Source: Loxodes magnus
Taxonomy: Eukaryota; Ciliophora; Karyorelictea; Loxodida; Loxodidae
NCBI GenBank assembly: GCA_946699065.1
Contig: CAMPDV010002362.1
Coordinates: 1-64,000, forward strand
DNA length: 64,000 bases
Direction: 5' to 3'
Within the stretch, counting starts at the first letter, position 1. Each line of letters starts with the position of its first letter. Below, one piece after another: positions 50,791 through 61,016 of this stretch. A program made the position numbers and the translations under genes. The notes beneath the pieces were generated by a model. The model made no database searches. It was not told the DNA's origin and saw nothing but the letters and a program-made list of their open reading frames with translations.

Positions 50791-53700
50791 CTTTAAATCT
50801 TTTTTCCAAAAATCATATTAAAACTCACTTCCTACTTTTCTTCGCTTCTTTTCAAATTCCCTCTTTATATAATCACTTTCTTAACATTTTTCGTCTTTAA
50901 ATCTTTTTTCCTAAAATCATATTAAAACTCACTTACTTCTTTTCTTCGCTTCTTTTTAAATTCCTTTTTTCTATAATCACTTTTTTAACATTTTTTGTCT
51001 TTAAATCTTTTTTCCAAAAATCATATTAAAACTCACTTACTTCTTTTCTTCGCTTCTTTTCAAATTCACTTTTAATATAATCACTTTCTTAACATTTTTC
51101 GTCTTTAAATCTTTTTTCCTAAAATCATATTAAAACTCCTACTTTTCTTCGCTTCTTTTCAAATTCCCTCTTTATATAATCACTTTCTTAACATTTTTCG
51201 TCTTTAAATCTTTTTTCCTAAAATCATATTAAAACTCACTTACTTCTTTTCTTCGCTTCTTTTCAAATTCACTTTTAATATAATCACTTTCTTAACATTT
51301 TTCGTCTTTAAATCTTTTTTCCTAAAATCATATTAAAACTCCTACTTTTCTTCGCTTCTTTTTAAATTCCATCTTTATATAATCACTTTCTTAACATTTT
51401 TCGTCTTTAAATCTTTTTTCCTAAAATCATATTAAAACTCCTACTTTTCTTCGCTTCTTTTCAAATTCACTTTTAATATAATCACTTTCTTAACATTTTT
51501 CGTCTTTAAATCTTTTTTCCAAAAATCATATTAAAACTCACTTCCTACTTTTCTTCGCTTCTTTTTAAATTCCCTTTTTCTATGATCACTTTCTTAACAT
51601 TTTTCGTCTTTAAATCTTTTTTCCAAAAATCATATTAAAACTCACTTCCTACTTTTCTTCGCTTCTTTTCAAATTCACTTTTAATATAATCACTTTCTTA
51701 ACATTTTTCGTCTTTAAATCTTTTTTCCAAAAATCATATTAAAACTCACTTCCTACTTTTCTTCGCTTCTTTTCAAATTCCCTCTTTCTATGATCATATT
51801 CTTAACATTTTTCGTCTTTAAATCTTTTTTCCTAAAATCATATTAAAACTCCTACTTTTCTTCGCTTCTTTTCAAATTCCCTCTTTATATAATCACTTTC
51901 TTAACATTTTTCGTCTTTAAATCTTTTTTCCAAAAATCATATTAAAACTCACTTCCTACTTTTCTTCGCTTCTTTTCAAATTCCATCTTTATATAATCAC
52001 TTTCTTAACATTTTTCGTCTTTAAATCTTTTTTCCAAAAATCATATTAAAACTCACTTACTTCTTTTCTTCGCTTCTTTTCAAATTCACTTTTAATATAA
52101 TCACTTTCTTAACATTTTTCGTCTTTAAATCTTTTTTCCTAAAATCATATTAAAACTCCTACTTTTCTTCGCTTCTTTTTAAATTCCATCTTTATATAAT
52201 CACTTTCTTAACATTTTTCGTCTTTAAATCTTTTTTCCTAAAATCATATAAAAACTCACTTCCTACTTTTCTTCGCTTCTTTTCAAATTCACTTTTAATA
52301 TAATCACTTTCTTAACATTTTTCGTCTTTAAATCTTTTTTCCAAAAATCATATTAAAACTCACTTCCTACTTTTCTACGCTTCTTTTCAAATTCACTTTT
52401 AATATAATCACTTTCTTAACATTTTTCGTCTTTAAATCTTTTTTCCTAAAATCATATTAAAACTCACTTTCTACTTTTCTTCGCTTCTTTTCAAATTCCC
52501 TTTTTCTATGATCACTTCTTAACATTTTTCGTCTTATAATCTTTTTTCCTAAAATCATATTAAAACTAACTTTCCACTTTTCTTCGCTTCTTTTAAAATT
52601 CCCTCTTTCTATGATCATATTCTTAACATTTTTCGTCTTTAAATCTTTTTTCCTAAAATCATATTAAAACTCCTACTTTTCTTCGCTTCTTTTCAAATTC
52701 CCTCTTTATATAATCACTTTCTTAACATTTTTCGTCTTATAATCTTTTTTCCAAAAATCATATTAAAACTCACTTACTTCTTTTCTTCGCTTCTTTTCAA
52801 ATTCCCTCTTTCTATGATCACTTTCTTAACATTTTTTGTCTTTAAATCTTTTTTCCAAAAATCATATTAAAACTCACTTACTTCTTTTCTTCGCTTCTTT
52901 TCAAATTCACTTTTAATATAATCACTTTCTTAACATTTTTCGTCTTTAAATCTTTTTTCCTAAAATCATATTAAAACTCCTACTTTTCTTCGCTTCTTTT
53001 CAAATTCCCTCTTTATATAATCACTTTCTTAACATTTTTCGTCTTTAAATCTTTTTCCTAAAATCATATTAAAACTCACTTACTTCTTTTCTTCGCTTCT
53101 TTTCAAATTCACTTTTAATATAATTACTTTCTTAACATTTTTCGTCTTTAAATCTTTTTTCCTAAAATCATATTAAAACTCACTTACTTCTTTTCTTCGC
53201 TTCTTTTTAAATTCCCTTTTTCTGTGATCATATTCTTAACATTTTTCGTCTTTAAATCTTTTTTCCAAAAATCATATTAAAACTCCTACTTTTCTTCGCT
53301 TCTTTTCAAATTCCCTCTTTATATAATCACTTTCTTAACATTTTTCGTCTTTAAATCTTTTTTCCAAAAATCATATAAAAACTCACTTCCTACTTTTCTT
53401 CGCTTCTTTTCAAATTCCCTCTTTCTATGATCACTTTCTTAACATTTTTCGTCTTTAAATCTTTTTTCCTAAAATCATATTAAAACTCACTTACTTCTTT
53501 TCTTCGCTTCTTTTCAAATTCACTTTTAATATAATCACTTTCTTAACATTTTTCGTCTTTAAATCTTTTTTCCTAAAATCATATTAAAACTCCTACTTTT
53601 CTTCGCTTCTTTTCAAATTCCCTCTTTATATAATCACTTTCTTAACATTTTTCGTCTTTAAATCTTTTTTCCTAAAATCATATTAAAACTCCTACTTTTC

Positions 53701-54789
53701 TTCGCTTCTTTTCAAATTCCATCTTTATATAATCACTTTTTTAACATTTTTCGTCTTTAAATCTTTTTTCCAAAAATCATATTAAAACTCCTACTTTTCT
53801 TCGCTTCTTTTCAAATTCCCTCTTTATATAATCACTTTCTTAACATTTTTCGTCTTTAAATCTTTTTTCCAAAAATCATATTAAAACTCACTTCCTACTT
53901 TTCTTCGCTTCTTTTCAAATTCACTTTTAATATGATCACTTTTTTAACATTTTTCGTCTTTAAATCTTTTTTCCTAAAATCATATTAAAACTCACTTCCT
54001 ACTTTTCTTCGCTTCTTTTCAAATTCACTTTTAATATGATCACTTTCTTAACATTTTTCGTCTTATAATCTTTTTTCCTAAAATCATATTAAAACTAACT
54101 TTCCACTTTTCTTCGCTTCTTTTCAAATTCCCTCTTTCTATGATCATATTCTTAACATTTTTCGTCTTTAAATCTTTTTTCCTAAAATCATATTAAAACT
54201 CCTACTTTTCTTCGCTTCTTTTCAAATTCCCTCTTTATATAATCACTTTCTTAACATTTTTCGTCTTTAAATCTTTTTTCCAAAAATCATATTAAAACTC
54301 ACTTCCTACTTTTCTTCGCTTCTTTTTAAATTCCATCTTTATATAATCACTTTCTTAACATTTTTCGTCTTTAAATCTTTTTTCCTAAAATCATATTAAA
54401 ACTCCTACTTTTCTTCGCTTCTTTTCAAATTCCCTCTTTATATAATCACTTTCTTAACATTTTTCGTCTTTAAATCTTTTTTCCTAAAATCATATTAAAA
54501 CTCCTACTTTTCTTCGCTTCTTTTTAAATTCCATCTTTCTATGATCATATTCTTAACATTTTTCGTCTTTAAATCTTTTTTCCTAAAATCATATTAAAAC
54601 TCACTTACTTCTTTTCTTCGCTTCTTTTCAAATTCACTTTTAATATAATCACTTTCTTAACATTTTTCGTCTTTAAATCTTTTTTCCTAAAATCATATTA
54701 AAACTCCTACTTTTCTACGCTTCTTTTCAAATTCACTTTTAATATAATCACTTTCTTAACATTTTTCGTCTTTAAATCTTTTTTCCTAA

Positions 54790-55200
54790 AATCATATTAA
54801 AACTCACTTTCTACTTTTCTTCGCTTCTTTTTAAATTCCCTTTTTCTATGATCATATTTTTAACATTTTTCGTCTTTAAATCTTTTTTCCAAAAATCATA
54901 TTAAAACTCCTACTTTTCTTCGCTTCTTTTCAAATTCCCTCTTCATATAATCACTTTCTTAACATTTTTCGTCTTTAAATCTTTTTTCCAAAAATCATAT
55001 TAAAACTCACTTTCTACTTTTCTTCGCTTCTTTTTAAATTCCCTTTTTCTATGATCATATTTTTAACATTTTTCGTCTTTAAATCTTTTTTCCAAAAATC
55101 ATATTAAAACTCCTACTTTTCTTCGCTTCTTTTCAAATTCCCTCTTCATATAATCACTTTCTTAACATTTTTCGTCTTTAAATCTTTTTTCCAAAAATCA
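54790..55200 (+). repeat. 203-bp dimer tandem duplication
   Basis: An ACTTTCTAC/CTATGATCATATTTTTAAC long monomer followed by a CTCCTAC/CCCTCTTCATATAATC short monomer occurs twice in a row; CTATGATC starts at 54,846 and 55,049, exactly 203 bp apart. The ATATTTTTAAC ending is otherwise rare in the window. I saw no difference between the two copies, so this is probably a very recent event. Confidence 0.88.
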
Positions 55201-58200
55201 TATTAAAACTCACTTCCTACTTTTCTTCGCTTCTTTTCAAATTCCCTCTTTATATAATCACTTTCTTAACATTTTTCGTCTTTAAATCTTTTTTCCTAAA
55301 ATCATATTAAAACTCCTACTTTTCTTCGCTTCTTTTCAAATTCACTTTTAATATAATCACTTTCTTAACATTTTTCGTCTTTAAATCTTTTTTCCTAAAA
55401 TCATATTAAAACTCACTTACTTCTTTTCTTCGCTTCTTTTCAAATTACCTTTTTCTATAATCACTTTCTTAACATTTTTCGTCTTTAAATCTTTTTTCCT
55501 AAAATCATATTAAAACTCACTTCCTACTTTTCTTCGCTTCTTTTCAAATTCCCTCTTTATATAATCACTTTCTTAACATTTTTCGTCTTTAAATCTTTTT
55601 TCCTAAAATCATATTAAAACTCCTACTTTTCTTCGCTTCTTTTCAAATTCACTTTTAATATAATCACTTTCTTAACATTTTTCGTCTTTAAATCTTTTTT
55701 CCAAAAATCATATTAAAACTCCTACTTTTCTTCGCTTCTTTTCAAATTCCCTCTTTCTATGATCACTTTCTTAACATTTTTCGTCTTTAAATCTTTTTTC
55801 CAAAAATCATATTAAAACTCACTTACTTCTTTTCTTCGCTTCTTTTCAAATTCACTTTAAATATGATCACTTTCTTAACATTTTTCGTCTTTAAATCTTT
55901 TTTCCTAAAATCATATTAAAACTCCTACTTTTCTTCGCTTCTTTTTAAATTCCATCTTTATATAATCACTTTCTTAACATTTTTCGTCTTTAAATCTTTT
56001 TTCCAAAAATCATATTAAAACTCACTTACTTCTTTTCTTCGCTTCTTTTCAAATTCACTTTTAATATAATCACTTTCTTAACATTTTTCGTCTTTAAATC
56101 TTTTTTCCTAAAATCATATTAAAACTCACTTTCTACTTTTCTTCGCTTCTTTTTAAATTCCCTTTTTCTGTGATCATATTCTTAACATTTTTCGTCTTTA
56201 AATCTTTTTTCCAAAAATCATATTAAAACTCCTACTTTTCTTCGCTTCTTTTCAAATTCCCTCTTTCTATGATCACTTTCTTAACATTTTTCGTCTTTAA
56301 ATCTTTTTTCCTAAAATCATATTAAAACTCACTTCCTACTTTTCTTCGCTTCTTTTCAAATTCCCTCTTTATATAATCACTTTCTTAACATTTTTTGTCT
56401 TTAAATCTTTTTTCCAAAAATCATATTAAAACTCACTTCCTACTTTTCTTCGATCTTTTCAAATTCACTTTTAATATGATCACTTTCTTAACATTTTTCG
56501 TCTTTAAATCTTTTTTCCTAAAATCATATTAAAACTCACTTACTTCTTTTCTTCGCTTCTTTTCAAATTCACTCTTTCTATGATCACTTTCTTAACATTT
56601 TTCGTCTTTAAATCTTTTTTCCTAAAATCATATTTAAACTCACTTCCTACTTTTCTTCGTTTCTTTTCAAATTTCCTTTTAATATAATCACTTTCTTAAC
56701 ATTTTTCGTCTTTAAATCTTTTTTCCTAAAATCATATTAAAACTCCTACTTTTCTTCGCTTCTTTTCAAATTCCCTCTTTATATAATCACTTTCTTAACA
56801 TTTTTCGTCTTTAAATCTTTTTTCCTAAAATCATATTAAAACTCCTACTTTTCTTCGCTTCTTTTCAAATTCCCTCTTTATATAATCACTTTTTTAACAT
56901 TTTTCGTCTTTAAATCTTTTTTCCTAAAATCATATTAAAACTCCTACTTTTCTTCGCTTCTTTTCAAATTCCCTCTTTATATAATCACTTTCTTAACATT
57001 TTTCGTCTTTAAATCTTTTTTCCTAAAATCATATTAAAACTCACTTCCTACTTTTCTTCGCTTCTTTTCAAATTCACTTTTAATATGATCACTTTCTTAA
57101 CATTTTTCGTCTTTAAATCTTTTTTCCAAAAATCATATTAAAACTCACTTACTTCTTTTCTTCGCTACTTTTCAAATTCACTTTTAATATGATCACTTTT
57201 TTAACATTTTTCGTCTTTAAATCTTTTTTCCAAAAATCATATTAAAACTCACTTCCTACTTTTCTTCGCTTCTTTTTAAATTCCATCTTTATATAATCAC
57301 TTTCTTAACATTTTTCGTCTTTAAATCTTTTTTCCTAAAATCATATTAAAACTCACTTACTTCTTTTCTTCGCTTCTTTTCAAATTCACTTTTAATATAA
57401 TCACTTTCTTAACATTTTTCGTCTTTAAATCTTTTTTCCAAAAATCATATTAAAACTCACTTCCTACTTTTCTACGCTTCTTTTCCAATTCACTTTTAAT
57501 ATAATCACTTTCTTAACATTTTTCGTCTTTAAATCTTTTTTCCTAAAATCATATTAAAACTCACTTTTTACTTTTCTTCGCTTCTTTTTAAATTCCCTTT
57601 TTCTATGATCACTTTCTTAACATTTTTTGTCTTTAAATCTTTTTTCCTAAAATCATATTAAAACTCACTTACTTCTTTTCTTCGCTTCTTTTCAAATTCA
57701 CTCTTTCTATGATCACTTTCTTAACATTTTTCGTCTTTAAATCTTTTTTCCTAAATTCATATTTAAACTCACTTCCTACTTTTCTTCGCTTCTTTTCAAA
57801 TTCCCTTTTAATATAATCACTTTTTTAACATTTTTCGTCTTTAAATCTTTTTTCCTAAAATCATATTAAAACTCCTACTTTTCTTCGCTTCTTTTTAAAT
57901 TCCCTTTTAATATAATCACTTTTTTAACATTTTTCGTCTTTAAATCTTTTTTCCTAAAATCATATTAAAACTCACTTCCTACTTTTCTTCGATCTTTTCA
58001 AATTCACTTTTAATATGATCACTTTCTTAACATTTTTCGTCTTTAAATCTTTTTTCCAAAAATCATATTTAAACTCCTACTTTTCTTCGCTTCTTTTCAA
58101 ATTCCCTCTTTATATAATCACTTTCTTAACATTTTTCGTCTTTAAATCTTTTTCCTAAAATCATATTAAAACTCCTACTTTTCTTCGCTTCTTTTCAAAT

Positions 58201-61016
58201 TCCCTTTTAATATAATCACTTTTTTAACATTTTTTGTCTTTAAATCTTTTTTCCAAAAATCATATTTAAACTCACTTCCTACTTTTCTTCGTTTCTTTTT
58301 AAATTCCTTTTTTCTATAATCACTTTCTTAACATTTTTCGTCTTTAAATCTTTTTTCCTAAAATCATATTAAAACTCCTACTTTTCTTCGCTTCTTTTCA
58401 AATTCCCTCTTTATATAATCACTTTTTTAACATTTTTCGTCTTTAAATCTTTTTTCCTAAAATCATATTAAAACTCCTACTTTTCTTCGCTTCTTTTCAA
58501 ATTCCCTCTTTATATAATCACTTTCTTAACATTTTTCGTCTTTAAATCTTTTTTCCTAAAATCATATTAAAACTCCTACTTTTCTTCGCTTCTTTTCAAA
58601 TTCACTTTTAATATGATCACTTTCTTAACATTTTTCGTCTTTAAATCTTTTTTCCTAAAATCATATTAAAACTCACTTACTTCTTTTCTTCGCTTCTTTT
58701 CAAATTCCCTCTTTCTATGATCACTTTCTTAACATCTTTCGTCTTTAAATCTTTTTTCCTAAAATCATATAAAAACTCACTTCCTACTTTTCTTCGCTTC
58801 TTTTCAAATTCACTTTTAATATGATCACTTTTTTAACATTTTTCGTCTTTAAATCTTATTTCCAAAAATCATATTAAAACTCACTTACTACTTTTCTTCG
58901 CTTCTTTTCAAATTCCCTCTTTATATAATCACTTTCTTAACATTTTTCGTCTTTAAATCTTTTTTCCAAAAATCATATTAAAACTCACTTACTTCTTTTC
59001 TTCGCTTCTTTTCAAATTCACTTTTAATATAATCACTTTCTTAACATTTTTCGTCTTTAAATCTTTTTTCCAAAAATCATATTAAAACTCACTTCCTACT
59101 TTTTCTTCGCTTCTTTTCAAATTCACTTTTAATATAATCACTTTCTTAACATTTTTCGTCTTTAAATCTTTTTTCCAAAAATCATATTAAAACTCCTACT
59201 TTTCTTCGCTTCTTTTCAAATTCCCTCTTTATATAATCACTTTCTTAACATTTTTCGTCTTTAAATCTTTTTTCCTAAAATCATATTAAAACTCACTTAC
59301 TTCTTTTCTTCGCTTCTTTTCAAATTCACTTTTAATATAATCACTTTTTTAACATTTTTCGTCTTTAAATCTTTTTTCCTAAAATCATATTAAAACTCAC
59401 TTCCTACCTTTCTTCGCTTCTTTTCAAATTCCCTCTTTATATAATCACTTTCTTAACATTTTTCGTCTTTAAATCTTTTTTCCAAAAATCATATTAAAAC
59501 TCACTTCCTACTTCTCTTCGCTTCTTTTCAAATTCCCTCTTTATATAATCACTTTCTTAACATTTTTCGTCTTTAAATCTTTTTTCCAAAAATCATATTA
59601 AAACTCACTTCCTACTTTTCTTCGCTTCTTTTCAAATTCACTTTTAATATAATCACTTTCTTAACATTTTTCGTCTTTAAATCTTTTTTCCAAAAATCAT
59701 ATTAAAACTCCTACTTTTCTACGCTTCTTTTCAAATTCACTTTTAATATAATCACTTTCTTAACATTTTTCGTCTTTAAATCTTTTTTCCTAAAATCATA
59801 TTAAAACTCACTTACTTCTTTTCTTCGCTTCTTTTCAAATTCCCTCTTTCTATGATCACTTTCTTAACATTTTTCGTCTTTAAATCTTTTTTCCTAAAAT
59901 CATATTAAAACTCACTTCCTACTTTTCTTCGCTTCTTTTCAAATTCACTTTTAATATGATCACTTTCTTAACATTTTTCGTCTTTAAATCTTTTTTCCTA
60001 AAATCATATTAAAACTCACTTCCTACTTTTCTTCGCTTTTTTTCAAATTCACTTTTAATATGATCACTTTCTTAACATTTTTCGTCTTTAAATCTTTTTT
60101 CCTAAAATCATATTAAAACTCCTACTTTTCTTCGCTTCTTTTCAAATTCCCTCTTTCTATGATCACTTTCTTAACATTTTTCGTCTTATAATCTTTTTTC
60201 CTAAAATCATATTAAAACTCACTTCCTACTTTTCTTCGCTTCTTTTCAAATTCCCTCTTCATATAATCACTTTCTTAACATTTTTCGTCTTTAAATCTTT
60301 TTTCCAAAAATCATATTAAAACTCCTACTTTTCTACGCTTCTTTTCAAATTCACTTTTAATATAATCACTTTCTTAACATTTTTCGTCTTTAAATCTTTT
60401 TTCCTAAAATCATATTAAAACTCCTACTTTTCTTCGCTTCTTTTCAAATTCACTTTTAATATAATCACTTTTTTAACATTTTTCGTCTTTAAATCTTTTT
60501 TCCTAAAATCATATTAAAACTCACTTACTACTTTTCTTCGCTTCTTTTCAAATTCACTTTTAATATAATCACTTTCTTAACATTTTTCGTCTTTAAATCT
60601 TTTTTCCAAAAATCATATTAAAACTCACTTCCTACTTTTCTTCGCTTCTTTTCAAATTCACTTTTAATATAATCACTTTTTTAACATTTTTCGTCTTTAA
60701 ATCTTTTTTCCTAAAATCATATTAAAACTCACTTCCTACTTTTCTTCGCTTCTTTTCAAATTCCCTCTTTATATAATCACTTTCTTAACATTTTTCGTCT
60801 TTAAATCTTTTTTCCAAAAATCATATTAAAACTCACTTACTTCTTTTCTTCGCTTCTTTTCAAATTCACTTTTAATATAATCACTTTTTTAACATTTTTC
60901 GTCTTTAAATCTTTTTCCTAAAATCATATTAAAACTCCTACTTTTCTTCGCTTCTTTTCAAATTCCCTTTTTCTATAATCACTTTCTTAACATTTTTCGT
61001 CTTTAAATCTTTTTTC

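Larger units (their letters stand above)
49291..61016 (+). repeat. Array zone 8: mixed long and short monomers
   Basis: Monomers of most subtypes from zones 7 and the 2.15-kb HOR recur here in shuffled order, including TAAATTCCATCTTTAT units (about 49,831, 51,369, 52,190, 54,334, 54,530, 55,955 and 57,283), AACTAACTTTCCAC (52,564 and 54,093), and ATATTTAAACTC units near 56,630, 57,760, 58,073 and 58,264. CTTCGATCTTTTC variants sit near 56,450 and 57,989. A short stretch with CTACCTTTC at 59,403 resembles the start of the duplicated segment at 61,140. I see no gene or unique sequence. Confidence 0.84.
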
